A stretch of 64,000 nucleotides of DNA from Novosphingobium kunmingense (GCF_002813245.1 NZ_PHUF01000006.1:124001-188000), one strand, 5' to 3'; counted from the stretch's first letter, positions 36,959 to 46,467 are shown. Numbers and translations are program-made. The notes: a model not told the origin generated them from the sequence alone.

Positions 36959-37016
36959 TAGGGCTGCGCTGTTATACCGTCCTACCTCACGTCAGCGATC
37001 GGGACGCGAATGGACC

Positions 37017-37607
37017 TCAAATGGATTCGATGTGGTTGTTGAGTAGTGAGGCGGTGACGAACAGACCATGCGCCTCTAGCGACCTCAGGTAGCCTTCGGC
37101 CGACATTTCCGGTCGCGTGAGGCGTGTGCGCAATGTTCGGATTGCGGCAACCGCCTTGCCTTCATCAAGAGCAATGGTGTCGGCGATGAACTCATCTGCA
37201 GTTCGTGCTTCGATGTTGAGCGGCGCCAGGACTGCCTCGGGGAAATCCGCGATATTTTCGGTGACCACCGCTTGGGCCTGTGTCTGGACGGCGGCAGCCA
37301 GTACATGTTCGTCATTCGCATCCGGAAGCCCGAAGGTCATCGACGCAAGCGAGGTGTGAGCCATTACCAAGGCTTCCGGGAAGGCGCGGTGCATGGCCTC
37401 GACTGAGCGCGCCGCGCGTGAGGTCGAATCTTCGATGCCGCGCTCGGCGAAAATCCTGCCCAGTGCGCCTTGCGTTTCATCGAGGATCCGCTGCGACCAT
37501 CGCACCCGGAAGAATTCCGCTTCGGCCAGCGTGAGTAGCAGGTCCCGCCTAGGGGCGCTGACCAGTGTGCATGCATCTACTAGAGCTGTGTAACGATTGG
37601 CGAACAT
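37017..37607 (-). CDS. PIN-domain toxin
   Basis: A 196-residue PIN-like nuclease. Seen: YTALVDACTLVSAPRRDLLL with the first Asp, an acidic ILDE in RVRWSQRILDETQG, and LPDANDEHVLAAAVQTQAQ with the later acidic pair. Family role: metal-dependent RNase, usually a toxin. Directly downstream (12 bases) of an HTH antitoxin on the same strand, the usual antitoxin-first order. Confidence 0.82.
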   Translation of the reverse strand: MFANRYTALVDACTLVSAPRRDLLLTLAEAEFFRVRWSQRILDETQGALGRIFAERGIEDSTSRAARSVEAMHRAFPEALVMAHTSLASMTFGLPDANDEHVLAAAVQTQAQAVVTENIADFPEAVLAPLNIEARTADEFIADTIALDEGKAVAAIRTLRTRLTRPEMSAEGYLRSLEAHGLFVTASLLNNHIESI

Positions 37608-37619
37608 GGCGGCCGGCGA

Positions 37620-38078
37620 TCAATAAAGGTCCGCGTCGCCCGAAAGCAGATCGTCCATCGCCTTGGCGCGTGTCTCATCACGCTTTGCCTTGTAGGCGAA
37701 CACGTCCTCAGCCTTGAGACGACGATGCCGCCCGACCATGCTGTGCGGGATATCGCCCTTTTCGATCAACTTGATGAGGTAGGGCCGCGAAATATTGAGC
37801 AGGTCCGCCGCTTGCTGTGTGGTCAGCATCTGCTGAATCGGAACGAGCGTAACCGCATCGCCGCTGCCAATGTGGCGCAGCAATTCCAGGAAAAGGTCCG
37901 ACATCGCCGGCGTAAGGGCGATTTCGACGGGCTTCCTCGTCTTCGGATCTGGCACGCGCAGCTTCGCCTCGCCCGCCTTCTGTGCGGCAAGAATTCGGCG
38001 AAGCTGGTTGGCGATCTGCCGGTCATCGGCCGAGGGCAGCCTGTTGCCAAAGGGCAAGGCGTTGGCTGGCAGGGTCAT
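37620..38078 (-). CDS. Excisionase-type helix-turn-helix antitoxin
   Basis: A 152-residue protein. C-terminal half has an excisionase/MerR-like DNA-binding fold: MLTTQQAADLLNISRPYLIK and IPHSMVGRHRRLKAEDVFAY. The acidic tail (MDDLLSGDADLY) could wrap the PIN toxin. It precedes the PIN gene by 12 bases, so a type II toxin-antitoxin pair is likely. An imperfect palindrome 14 bases upstream of its start could be its own operator. Confidence 0.8.
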   Translation of the reverse strand: MTLPANALPFGNRLPSADDRQIANQLRRILAAQKAGEAKLRVPDPKTRKPVEIALTPAMSDLFLELLRHIGSGDAVTLVPIQQMLTTQQAADLLNISRPYLIKLIEKGDIPHSMVGRHRRLKAEDVFAYKAKRDETRAKAMDDLLSGDADLY

Positions 38079-38091
38079 AGGCTCTCTCCGT

Positions 38092-38110
38092 GATGGCCAT
38101 ATGGGCTATC
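38092..38110. promoter_or_regulatory. Candidate operator of the PIN/HTH toxin-antitoxin pair
   Basis: The 19-bp near palindrome GATGGCCATATGGGCTATC is centred on CATATG, 14 bases before the antitoxin start. Its inner GATAGCCCAT (on the - strand) also occurs at 36833 upstream of fic. Confidence 0.35.
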
Positions 38111-38283
38111 AGTTATTCGCAATAAACGCAACCAATTTCTCCGCTTCAGGTTCCGCGACTCCGTCATATCGCCGTAATCCATTGGTCTGAATTTCAATGC
38201 CCGTTCCTGAAATGTCGAGAGGAGGGGGGCTGGAAGGGGTGAGCCGAAGGGCTCGGTCAATCCAGCTTTCAGGAGCACCCCCA

Positions 38284-40356
38284 ATGAACGACATCGAGAT
38301 GATCCCGCTTGGCAAGCTGCGCTTGTCCGAGGCCAATGTGCGCAAGAACGACAGTAACCTCTTCATCGAGGAACTCGCCGCCAACATCGAGGCCAAGGGC
38401 CTCCTCCAGAACCTGATCGTCGCCCCGGCCAAGAAGCGGGGTATGTTCGACGTGACCGCCGGCGGTCGCCGCCTGCGCGCACTCAATTTCCTCCTCGAGG
38501 CGGGCAAGCTCGCCAAGGATCATCCCGTCGCCTGCCGCGTGCTCGACATCGATGCCGCCGAGCAGTCCGAGCTGTCGCTGATCGAGAACGTCATCCGGCT
38601 CGACATGACCCCGACCGACGAGATCCGCGCCTACAAGCACTTCGTCAATGAGGGCAGCGACCTCGACGCGATCGCCAAGCGGTTCGGCCGCACCCGCCGG
38701 TTCATCGAAGGCCGCCTCCGCCTCGCCGACCTTGCCGATCCGATCTTCGCCGCGCTCGAAGAGGGCAAGATCACCCTCGATGTCGCGAAGGCTTACGCCA
38801 CCACGCCCAATCACGAGCGCCAGATGCTGGTGTGGAACGAGCTCTCGAACAGCTGGCAGGGCAACCAGGCCGATTCCATCCGCCGCATGATCACCCACAG
38901 CGCGATCCGCTCGTCCTCGCCGATGGCGAAGCTCGCAAGCGAAGCAGATTACCTCGCCGCCGGCGGCAAGATCGAGCGCGACCTCTTCACCGAGGATGGC
39001 GGCGAGACCTGGATCGATGCCGAGATTGCCCAGCGCATCGCGGGCGAGAAGCTGCAGGCCTTCGCGACCCAGATCGCCGAAACCTCGGGTTACGCCTGGG
39101 TGCGGCCGATCCTCGAGACCCGCGTGACCTATGGCGCAACCGAAGACCTCTACCAGGTCCACCTCGAACCCGCACCGCTTTCTGACGAGGAACAGGCCGA
39201 AGCCGACCGCCTCATGGAGACGATCTCCGCGCTGGAAGCGGAAAGCGACGGCGTCGACGAGGACGATGAAGCGGCTGCCGCCGAATTCCAGGCCCGCTGG
39301 GACGCCGCAACCAATGCCTACGATGCGCTCCACGACAAACCGCCGGTGATCCCCGAGGAGATGAAGGCCAATGTCGGCTGCTTCGTCATCATCGGCGCCG
39401 ACGGCGAACCGACCGTGGCCAGCGGCCTCTACAGCGACAAGCCGCTTGAGAAGCGCAAGGCGCGCGGCGGTGCAGATACGCAGGGCGGCGCAGACAGCGG
39501 GGCAGGGGAGGGCGCAGGCGCCGCCTCGGCACCCAAGCCGTTGTCGCAGAAGCTGGTCGAGGAACTCGCCGTCCAGCGCCGCGACATCCTCGCGATCAAC
39601 CTCGCCTCCAACCCGGCGATCGCGCTCGACTACCTGATCTTCGCGATCGCGGATTCTCGCGCACTCTACAGCGCCCAGGCTCTCGGTACGACACTGCGCG
39701 CGCCGTCACCCTCGCTTTACCTCGCCAACTATCCCGAAAGCCCGGCGCATACGCTGATGGCCGACATGCGCGAGACGCTCGATATGTCCTGGACCGAGCA
39801 CCGCCACACGGTCGACCGGTTCGCCGCGTTCAGCGCGCTCGACGACGATGCCAAGGCTAGCTGGCTTGCCTGGTGCATGGCCAAGACGCTCGAAGCGAGC
39901 ATGGGAATCGACAAGAAGGCCGGCCAGTCGGGTCCCGAGCCGATCGACCTTCACGATCACCTTGCCACCCTGATGGGGATCACCGTCGCCAGCCACTGGC
40001 GGCCGACCTCGGCCAACTACTTCGACCGCGTGAGCAAGCAGACGCTGCTCGCCCATGTCAGTGAAGTCGGCGGGCCGACTATGGCGGCGAGCTTCATGGG
40101 CTCGAAGAAGGGCGACCTGTCGGCGTCGTGCGAGAAGCTGTTCGCGGGCGAAACGATCGTCGCGCCCGAGGTCAAGGAAGCGGCGCTTGCCTGGGTGCCC
40201 GAGGCGATGCGGTTCCGCGCCACCGCCGCCAGCGAGAGCGAAGACGAGCAGGTGCCGATCGAAGCTGGGGGCGAACCCGCGCCGGAGGGTGAGGGCGATG
40301 AACTGGAGGCCAGCGAAGATCAGGACGCCGAAGCGGCCGAGCCTGTCGACGCCTGA
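38284..40356 (+). CDS. Large ParB/Srx-domain protein
   Basis: A 690-residue protein starting at ATG 38284 after AGGAG. N-terminal ParB-like domain: MIPLGKLRLSEANVRKNDSN, DVTAGGRRLRALNFLL, ELSLIENVIRLDMTPTDEIR, followed by a helix-turn-helix AKRFGRTRRFIEGRLRLADL. The long C-terminal part is acidic and unfamiliar. It differs from the true partition ParB at 26.3 kb, and no ParA neighbours it. Such ParB-like proteins on plasmids and integrative elements may be nucleases or regulators; function not known. Confidence 0.85.
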   Translation: MNDIEMIPLGKLRLSEANVRKNDSNLFIEELAANIEAKGLLQNLIVAPAKKRGMFDVTAGGRRLRALNFLLEAGKLAKDHPVACRVLDIDAAEQSELSLIENVIRLDMTPTDEIRAYKHFVNEGSDLDAIAKRFGRTRRFIEGRLRLADLADPIFAALEEGKITLDVAKAYATTPNHERQMLVWNELSNSWQGNQADSIRRMITHSAIRSSSPMAKLASEADYLAAGGKIERDLFTEDGGETWIDAEIAQRIAGEKLQAFATQIAETSGYAWVRPILETRVTYGATEDLYQVHLEPAPLSDEEQAEADRLMETISALEAESDGVDEDDEAAAAEFQARWDAATNAYDALHDKPPVIPEEMKANVGCFVIIGADGEPTVASGLYSDKPLEKRKARGGADTQGGADSGAGEGAGAASAPKPLSQKLVEELAVQRRDILAINLASNPAIALDYLIFAIADSRALYSAQALGTTLRAPSPSLYLANYPESPAHTLMADMRETLDMSWTEHRHTVDRFAAFSALDDDAKASWLAWCMAKTLEASMGIDKKAGQSGPEPIDLHDHLATLMGITVASHWRPTSANYFDRVSKQTLLAHVSEVGGPTMAASFMGSKKGDLSASCEKLFAGETIVAPEVKEAALAWVPEAMRFRATAASESEDEQVPIEAGGEPAPEGEGDELEASEDQDAEAAEPVDA

Positions 40357-40428
40357 TCCATCCCCAGCGAAGCAGCCGTGGGCCCACCGGCCTGCGGCTG
40401 CACGTCTCCCGCATACAGGACATGTCCC

Positions 40429-42093
40429 ATGACCACGCTGACCAAATTGCGCGCCCGGGTTTCACCGCAAGCAATCTCCAAAGTGACCCGCATCTTCAAC
40501 GGGACCCTCGACGACATCTTCGCCGAACTCTTCCAGAACGCGCGGCGCGCCGGCGCCACACGCGTCGCGGTCACGGCCGAGCACCTGGACGATGCCTGCC
40601 TGATCACCGTCGATGACGATGGTGCAGGCATTACCGATCCCATCGATCTCGTCTCGCTCGGCCAATCCGATTGGTCCGGTGAATGCCGGACACGAGAGGA
40701 TCCCGCCGGCATGGGCTTCTTCAGCCTCGCTGGACTCGACACGGTGGTTAGTTCCACCAGTGCTGTTGGCTCGTTCTCTTTGGGAATCGCAGGCGATGCC
40801 TGGACCGGGGAGGCCGACATAGAGGTGCTCCCCTGGGATGGCCCGCGCGGCACGACAATCGCCTTTCACTTTCCGCCCGGACCCGATGGCAAGCTCGAGC
40901 GGACCGTTGAGGCGGCGGCGCGGTTCTTCCCCCTGCCGGTCACTTACAACGGCAAGGATCTCGCCCGCACCGACTTCCTCGCCGATGCCTACAAGATCAT
41001 CGAGCGCGACGGATTTCGCATCGGGGTGTTCCGCGACCAGCATTCGCCGCACGTCGCGACACTCAATTTCCACGGGGTGACGCTCAAGCACGCGTTCCCG
41101 GTGATCAAGGAAGTTCACCACACCCAGTGGAGCGTCCAGGTCGAGATCGTCGATGCCCCGGACCTCGTGCTTGTTCTGCCCGCCCGCAAGGAGATCTACC
41201 GCAATGCCGTACTCGACCATCTCGTCGAGCTCTGCCGCCGGGCCATCTTCTCGGTCATCTACGCCGAACCGCTCCATCGGCTGAGTTTCGAGGACTGGCT
41301 CGAGGCGCGGTCCTACTGTCCGGATTTTTCGCAAGCCGCGCGGCAACTGCCGCTTTGGTGGCCGACGCTGGCGCGCGACGACTACCGCGAGGTACCGCGC
41401 TTTGCCGATCTCGAAACTGGTGCGGCGATCTACGACGACACGGACTCGTTTGACGCCGTATCCTTTGGCCGCGCGCTGCGTCGCTCCGCGGGCGATGAGC
41501 CGCACAAGCTGGCCGGGCCGGAGCCGCTGGCGTTCTACGAGCCGATCACCAATATCATCGGCTACCCCTGGTATGACGGGATCCGGTGTTTCGTGCGCAC
41601 CGGCGAATGCTTCACGCACGACGGTGGCGCGCCTGCGGAGGGCGATGAAACACTGACCCTACGGCCCGACGCCATCCGGCTCGAACTCACCGACCAGCAT
41701 GGTCGCCGCCTCGACATCGAGACTGACTTTGTCATCCAGGAAAGCGACGATAGCTGGGGCGATCCCGATTGCGCGCGGATCGCGTTGACCCAGAGCTCGG
41801 AGCTGAGCCCGGACGATCTCACCGACCTCATCATCGATGCCGTATTCTCGCCCTCGGACGACTCCGACGCAGACAGCTACGACACGCAAGAAACTCGCTT
41901 CCGGCATGACGCTGCGGTGCGGGCCCACGCTATCCTAGAGGGCGAGGACGCCGCGATTATCGCTGGCATCCGGATGGCATTCGCCGACCGGATCGCCTGG
42001 CGCATTCCGCATGGGCGGACGCTGAACCTCACCTGGTCGCGGGGAGGCTCGCATCTCCAGCTTGCCGATGCAGGGGAGGGCTCCGACCAATGA
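40429..42093 (+). CDS. GHKL-type ATPase protein
   Basis: A 554-residue protein with an N-terminal GHKL (Hsp90/MutL/histidine kinase-like) ATP-binding fold: FAELFQNARRAGATRVAVT (N box), LITVDDDGAGITDP (G1, DxGxG) and REDPAGMGFFSL (G2). No kinase or MutL C-terminus recognised; the rest is acidic and unknown. It ends in an ATGA overlap with the ArdC-type gene, so they are co-translated. Similar lone ATPases accompany ArdC on sphingomonad plasmids; role unknown. Confidence 0.82.
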   Translation: MTTLTKLRARVSPQAISKVTRIFNGTLDDIFAELFQNARRAGATRVAVTAEHLDDACLITVDDDGAGITDPIDLVSLGQSDWSGECRTREDPAGMGFFSLAGLDTVVSSTSAVGSFSLGIAGDAWTGEADIEVLPWDGPRGTTIAFHFPPGPDGKLERTVEAAARFFPLPVTYNGKDLARTDFLADAYKIIERDGFRIGVFRDQHSPHVATLNFHGVTLKHAFPVIKEVHHTQWSVQVEIVDAPDLVLVLPARKEIYRNAVLDHLVELCRRAIFSVIYAEPLHRLSFEDWLEARSYCPDFSQAARQLPLWWPTLARDDYREVPRFADLETGAAIYDDTDSFDAVSFGRALRRSAGDEPHKLAGPEPLAFYEPITNIIGYPWYDGIRCFVRTGECFTHDGGAPAEGDETLTLRPDAIRLELTDQHGRRLDIETDFVIQESDDSWGDPDCARIALTQSSELSPDDLTDLIIDAVFSPSDDSDADSYDTQETRFRHDAAVRAHAILEGEDAAIIAGIRMAFADRIAWRIPHGRTLNLTWSRGGSHLQLADAGEGSDQ

Positions 42094-42989
42094 CCCGCCA
42101 TCCCAAGCCCGACGTCGCCCAGGTCATCACCGACCTCATCCTCGAGAAGATCGCCGCCGGCACCGCCCCGTGGCTCAAACCTTGGTCGGCGACCAGCACC
42201 CGTCCGCTGCGCCACAACGGACTTTCCTACACGGGGATCAACACCTTCTTCCTTTGGGCCGTCGCCGAGAGCCGCGGCTTCACCAGCCCTTATTGGATGA
42301 CGTTCAGACAGGCGATCGAACTCGGGGGCCATGTCCGCAAGGGCGAGAGCGGCTCGTTCAGCGTGTTCTATTCCTCGGCGCGCAAGACCGACACCGACCG
42401 CCTGACCGGGGAGGCGACCGAAAAGACCATCCGGTTCATGAAGTGGAACCACGTGTTCAACGCGTCGCAGATCGACGGCCTGCCGGGGCACTACTATCCC
42501 GAGCCGCCAAGCCCGGCGGCAATCGGCGAATTGTCCGCTGGCGTGCGGGACTTCCTCGACGCGATCCCGATCCGCGTCGTCCATGGCGGCGATAGCGCGC
42601 ATTATTCGCCGGGGACCGATACGGTAACCTTGCCGCACCCGCAGGCGTTCCATTCAATTGAGTCTTACTTTTCAACGAGATGCCATGAACTTGGACACGC
42701 CACGGGGTCACCCAAGCGGCTCAACCGGCAGTTCGGCAAACGCTTCGGTGACGACGCTTACGCTTTCGAAGAAATCGTCGCGAGCCTGACCCAAGCCACC
42801 TTGTGCGCCGAATACGGCCTGCCCAACGAGCTCCACGACAGCCATGCCTCCTACATCCATCACTGGATGAAGATCCTGCGCGGAGACAAGACAGCAATCC
42901 TCCACGCGGCAGCCAAGGCCGAGCAGGCGGTCAAATGGCTGCGCCAGTTCGATCCGGCCCTGGCGGGCGAACTCAAGGAGGCGGCTTGA
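42090..42989 (+). CDS. ardC: ArdC-family antirestriction/zincin protein
   Basis: A 299-residue protein. N-terminal ArdC ssDNA-binding domain: VTDLILEKIAAGTAPWLKP-like start (residues 9-30), GLSYTGINTFFLWAVA and WMTFRQAIELGGHVRKGESG. C-terminal zincin metallopeptidase: RCHELGHATGSPKRLNRQ with HExxH near residue 198 and the downstream EEIVASLTQATLCAEYGL Glu helix. Family role: protects incoming plasmid DNA from host restriction. Overlaps the previous stop by 4 bases. Confidence 0.92.
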   Translation: MTRHPKPDVAQVITDLILEKIAAGTAPWLKPWSATSTRPLRHNGLSYTGINTFFLWAVAESRGFTSPYWMTFRQAIELGGHVRKGESGSFSVFYSSARKTDTDRLTGEATEKTIRFMKWNHVFNASQIDGLPGHYYPEPPSPAAIGELSAGVRDFLDAIPIRVVHGGDSAHYSPGTDTVTLPHPQAFHSIESYFSTRCHELGHATGSPKRLNRQFGKRFGDDAYAFEEIVASLTQATLCAEYGLPNELHDSHASYIHHWMKILRGDKTAILHAAAKAEQAVKWLRQFDPALAGELKEAA

Positions 42990-43078
42990 CGGGAGCCTTC
43001 GACCCGCTCGCAGCGCGAGCGGGAAGGGGAGGGGGTGAGGACCCGGCGCGCCATGAGGCGCGAAGGAGACCCCTCGCG

Positions 43079-43735
43079 ATGAACTACGATCTCGACTTTC
43101 GCTATCGCCGCGCACTTCAGCCTGACGGCCTTGCGACCATCCCGACCGCAACCCAGGCAGTGGTCGATGCGATGCAGGACGCGCGCAATGCCGGCATAGA
43201 CCCGGCCCGCGATCCCGCGACCATCCTGCTGGCCCGGCACCTCGGCCGCATTGCGCTCGGCCATGCGCCCGACGAGACCTTCACCGAAGACACGCCGCTG
43301 CGCCGGCAGTGCATCGCCAAGATCGATGAACTGAAGTCCAAGCCGGCGTTGGTCGCGCTCGCTCGCCGCGGCATCGGCTATGACCCCGAAGCCAAGCGTG
43401 CTTTCCACCGCGAAGCCCGCTCGGCGCTCAGAGTCGCAGCGCGCCATCTGGGGCTCGGTCCCGACCAGTACGACCTGCGCAGCAATTTTGCAGGGCCCGC
43501 TGTCTCGGGCGAGATCACCCTTCATGGCGACGAGATCTACGTCCAGGTCTCGATCCCCTGCATCCGGCCCGGGCGCGAGGTCATGTTCCGCCGCTGCAAG
43601 GGCCGCCAGGACTACCTCGGGGACCGCAATCACTTCTGCGACATCGCCGTGCTCGCCTCGCCGCACAGCTTCCGCTCGCTGGTGGTTCGCGAGACCGGCC
43701 TTTCCATCAACCCGCGCGAGCAATCGCTGCTCTAG
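43079..43735 (+). CDS. Conserved protein of unknown function
   Basis: A 218-residue protein; start ATG 43079 after GAAGGAG (the longer frame upstream only shadows ardC). Hydrophilic, with a C-terminal half containing GEITLHGDEIYVQVSIPC and EVMFRRCKGRQDYLGDRNHF. No family recognised. Lies in the + strand block after ardC, preceded by two overlapping GGGNAGGG motifs at 43021-43033. Confidence 0.75.
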   Translation: MNYDLDFRYRRALQPDGLATIPTATQAVVDAMQDARNAGIDPARDPATILLARHLGRIALGHAPDETFTEDTPLRRQCIAKIDELKSKPALVALARRGIGYDPEAKRAFHREARSALRVAARHLGLGPDQYDLRSNFAGPAVSGEITLHGDEIYVQVSIPCIRPGREVMFRRCKGRQDYLGDRNHFCDIAVLASPHSFRSLVVRETGLSINPREQSLL

Positions 43736-43746
43736 GAGAAAACCCC

Positions 43747-44352
43747 ATGGGTTGGCTGTTCATGTCCCGCGGCGGAATGTCGCCGTTCGCCACGCCGAAG
43801 GCCTATCTCGACAACCAATGCACTTATCCGCCCGATCCCGAGAAGGGACGGGAGACGGGCCTCAGAGTGCTCAAGTCTACGGTCCGTTCGGGCGCCTACT
43901 ACGCTGCCTGCCAGAGCTATGACGCGGAAGGCCCCAAGGAGACCTTTGCCATCATCTGCCTGGTGAAGTGGAGCCCCGGTGCCCGCAGCGGTGAGGAGTT
44001 TGGCTACAAGGACATGACCGAAACGATGGGGCCGTACCACTACGATTGCCCGGCCTCGATCCTCGACATGCTCGGGCCTCCCGGCAACGAATACGCCGCG
44101 AACTGGCGTGAGGCCTGCCGGGCGCGGCTTGCCCTGACCTCGCGCCGCAAGCCCAGGCCCGGCGATATGCTGGTGCTCGCCGAACCTCTCACGTTCACCG
44201 ACGGGCAGAGCGAGCGCAGTTTCCGTGTGGTTCAGTCCGGCAAGAAGACCGTGCTGCGCCGGGTCAGCGATGGGATGGGCGTCAAGATCAGCAAACTGAT
44301 GAGCCGCGCCTGGACGATTGTCCCACCCCCCGCTGCGCCGTCGGCATCGTGA
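43747..44352 (+). CDS. DUF6927-like protein
   Basis: A 201-residue protein with AGGAGAAAA before ATG 43747. Recognisable stretches: MGWLFMSRGGMSPFATPKAY, SGAYYAACQSYDAEGPKETF and EEFGYKDMTETMGPYHYDCP, which I associate with DUF6927, common on alphaproteobacterial plasmids. Function unknown. Its stop overlaps the GTG of the next small gene. Confidence 0.78.
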   Translation: MGWLFMSRGGMSPFATPKAYLDNQCTYPPDPEKGRETGLRVLKSTVRSGAYYAACQSYDAEGPKETFAIICLVKWSPGARSGEEFGYKDMTETMGPYHYDCPASILDMLGPPGNEYAANWREACRARLALTSRRKPRPGDMLVLAEPLTFTDGQSERSFRVVQSGKKTVLRRVSDGMGVKISKLMSRAWTIVPPPAAPSAS

Positions 44353-44609
44353 ACGAGCAGAAGGCCAGTGCCGCCATGTCCGAAGTGCCCGCCCCCAATC
44401 GCTCACCCAAACGCGGGCGTCTGTGCAGCATCGAGAACGCCAACCGCGTGGCGACCCGCGTTGCCGAGCATATTGCGACCGACACCGCCGTGGTGAAGAC
44501 CGGAAACCCGCTGCAGCCGTTCCGGGTGGTGTTGGCGAGCAAGGCCACGCCGGGGCGCACCGTCTCACGCGTCGTCACCTGCAACGATGACGATCCCGAG
44601 GTTCAATAA
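44349..44609 (+). CDS. Small basic protein of unknown function
   Basis: An 86-residue protein; GTG 44349 overlaps the preceding stop (GTGA), with an alternative ATG at 44376. Contains CSIENANRVATRVAEHIATD and TGNPLQPFRVVL. Family not recognised. Ends 6 bases inside the convergent gene's stop. Confidence 0.55.
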   Translation: MNEQKASAAMSEVPAPNRSPKRGRLCSIENANRVATRVAEHIATDTAVVKTGNPLQPFRVVLASKATPGRTVSRVVTCNDDDPEVQ

Positions 44610-45091
44610 GGCTCAGGTCCGCGCTCGACGAACCACGACTGGCCAAGCTCGAAATCGGCACTCGCCGAGACCAGCGGGCCGTCGGGGCCTTCTGCCACAT
44701 AGGGCGAGACCAGGTCCTTGCGGCGCACCCGCGAGCGGCTAAGCCAGGCCGCTGTCCGGCCGCGCGCCTTCAGCATGCCGAGCAGCCAGTCCATCGCTTC
44801 GGCCATCTCGACCACGCCGCGCCCGGCGAGGCTGTAGTAGATCGCCCGCTGGAAATCGTCGCACGAGGTGCTGAGGATCGATGCGAGCTTCGCCCGCCCG
44901 CCGGGCGCATTTTCATGCACCAACGACACCGCTTCGCGCAGTTCGCGGACCGAGAAGTAGGCATCATCGACCCCGACCCCGATGCACAGTGCCGCAATCG
45001 CGCGCCGCGCCGGCAGCACGTTGAGGTCGCACGAGGCATCGCGCAGCGCGATGTCGAGATCGAAATGGTCGGTGTGGGCGCCGATGGGCAT
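44603..45091 (-). CDS. Conserved hypothetical protein
   Basis: A 162-residue protein, start ATG 45091 after AAAGGAAA. Mostly helical; shows DASCDLNVLPARRAIAALCI and REAVSLVHENAPGGRAKLAS, no transmembrane segment, no known motif. It is the only - strand gene in this stretch. Confidence 0.65.
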   Translation of the reverse strand: MPIGAHTDHFDLDIALRDASCDLNVLPARRAIAALCIGVGVDDAYFSVRELREAVSLVHENAPGGRAKLASILSTSCDDFQRAIYYSLAGRGVVEMAEAMDWLLGMLKARGRTAAWLSRSRVRRKDLVSPYVAEGPDGPLVSASADFELGQSWFVERGPEPY

Positions 45092-45196
45092 GGGGGATTT
45101 CCTTTCGAGCAAGAACGTAGCGTGAACGCTCAAGCGCCGTCAACCGGCGGGCGGAGGGGAGGGGGGCGTCGGGAGATCACCGCAAAGGAGAGTTTG

Positions 45197-45604
45197 ATGA
45201 CCCAGCTTGCCCAAGTCGCCCCTGCCGACACCGACCGCAGCGCCGAGATCGCCGCGCTCAACGATGCCGCCCGCGCGGGATCGCTTGTCACTTCAAAGAC
45301 CGTATTCACGCGGGCGCTAGCGGATATTCTGGCCGGAGAGGATCCCGATCCCGGCACTCGCCAGTTCAACCTGATGATGGGACAGCGCGCACTGCGGCGG
45401 CTAATCAACGAAACGCCGATCGATCCTGGCAACGACCCGCACGGCGAGCGCGACTTCGGTGTGGTCGAGCACCTGGGCCACAAAATATTCTGGAAGGTTG
45501 ATGTCTACGCCAACGACGGAACGTTCGCTTGGGGATCGGAGGTGCCCTGGAACGCTCAGCAGAGCTTCCGCGTCGTGACCGTCATGCTGGCGAGCGACTG
45601 GTGA
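45197..45604 (+). CDS. DUF3768 protein
   Basis: A 135-residue protein; AAAGGAG precedes ATG 45197. Family stretches: IAALNDAARAGS, NDPHGERDFGVVEHLGHKIF and SFRVVTVMLASDW correspond to DUF3768. Function unknown; frequent on sphingomonad plasmids. Preceded by a GGGNAGGG motif at 45156. Confidence 0.85.
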   Translation: MTQLAQVAPADTDRSAEIAALNDAARAGSLVTSKTVFTRALADILAGEDPDPGTRQFNLMMGQRALRRLINETPIDPGNDPHGERDFGVVEHLGHKIFWKVDVYANDGTFAWGSEVPWNAQQSFRVVTVMLASDW

Positions 45605-45608
45605 CGCG

Positions 45609-45899
45609 ATGAGCCGGTATTCTTTGAAGCCGTTGTCTCATCGTGCGGATTTGTTCGAGGTCGCGGTCGGATGGGACGCAGGCCTTAGCACCTACTTCGC
45701 CATCGTGTTTGGCGCGCCGGAGATTGCATGCGAGCCCGAAGTGTTGCTTTGGCGTGGACGGACTTTTAGTGAGATCTGCGCAGTTGGGGAATTGATCGAC
45801 ATTGTGGTTGGGATTGCTGAAGTGACCCCTGAACTGCGATTTCGATTGGATGCCGACCGCAGTGCCGAGCCATCAAGCTTAGGCACCAAGCTGAGTTAG
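45609..45899 (+). CDS. Small conserved protein
   Basis: A 96-residue protein starting 4 bases after the DUF3768 stop. Contains DLFEVAVGWDAGLSTYFAIV and LWRGRTFSEICAVGELIDIV. No family recognised; close spacing suggests coupled translation with DUF3768. Confidence 0.65.
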   Translation: MSRYSLKPLSHRADLFEVAVGWDAGLSTYFAIVFGAPEIACEPEVLLWRGRTFSEICAVGELIDIVVGIAEVTPELRFRLDADRSAEPSSLGTKLS

Positions 45900-45972
45900 G
45901 CCCGCTCGCCAATGTTTCGTCACAAAAACGAGTGTTAGGATCCCGCAAAAACCGGATAAAGGGATTCGCCCG

Positions 45973-46419
45973 ATGGTGCCAACACTTGCTCAGATCTATG
46001 TTCCGATGATCGCGACGCTGGGAGCGTCGGCGGTCGCCGTTGTCGGAAGTTTCTACGTCGGGCGCGGCATGCGCTCCCAGGAGTGGAAGCTTAGCCTAGT
46101 TCGCGAAAGGCTTCTGGAACGACAGCGCCTATATGCCAGGTTCATTGCCGAGGCGGATCGCAATCTCCTGCTCTTGCTGAGCGGCAAGGAGGCCCATGTT
46201 GACAACGTAATGCCGGTGCTCGCGCTCTACGCCGAAATTTCGTTACTCTCTACCGAGGCCGTCCTCCAAGGTGCGAAGCGAGTTTGCGATCTCGCGATAT
46301 CGGCCAACGGCCAAGAACCCGATCCCCAAAGCGATCACTATGGGGTGAGGTCGGCCTTCGTCGAGGCCGCGCGCAGCGAGCTCGCTGCACTTGAAACCGA
46401 TGCGCTCCTCTTCCGCTGA
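45973..46419 (+). CDS. Membrane-anchored protein of unknown function
   Basis: A 148-residue protein with AAAGGGA before ATG 45973. One N-terminal transmembrane helix (about residues 7-30, IYVPMIATLGASAVAVVGSF) followed by a basic stretch and helical cytoplasmic part. No family recognised. Confidence 0.7.
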   Translation: MVPTLAQIYVPMIATLGASAVAVVGSFYVGRGMRSQEWKLSLVRERLLERQRLYARFIAEADRNLLLLLSGKEAHVDNVMPVLALYAEISLLSTEAVLQGAKRVCDLAISANGQEPDPQSDHYGVRSAFVEAARSELAALETDALLFR

Positions 46420-46467
46420 CGTCGGGGTTGCACGACACGACCGTGCGGCCCCGACATCGCTCTGGCC

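Noticed and set aside
38269..39333. 354-codon - strand open frame opposite the large ParB-like gene
   Set aside because: Shadow of a gene with a recognisable ParB-type domain.
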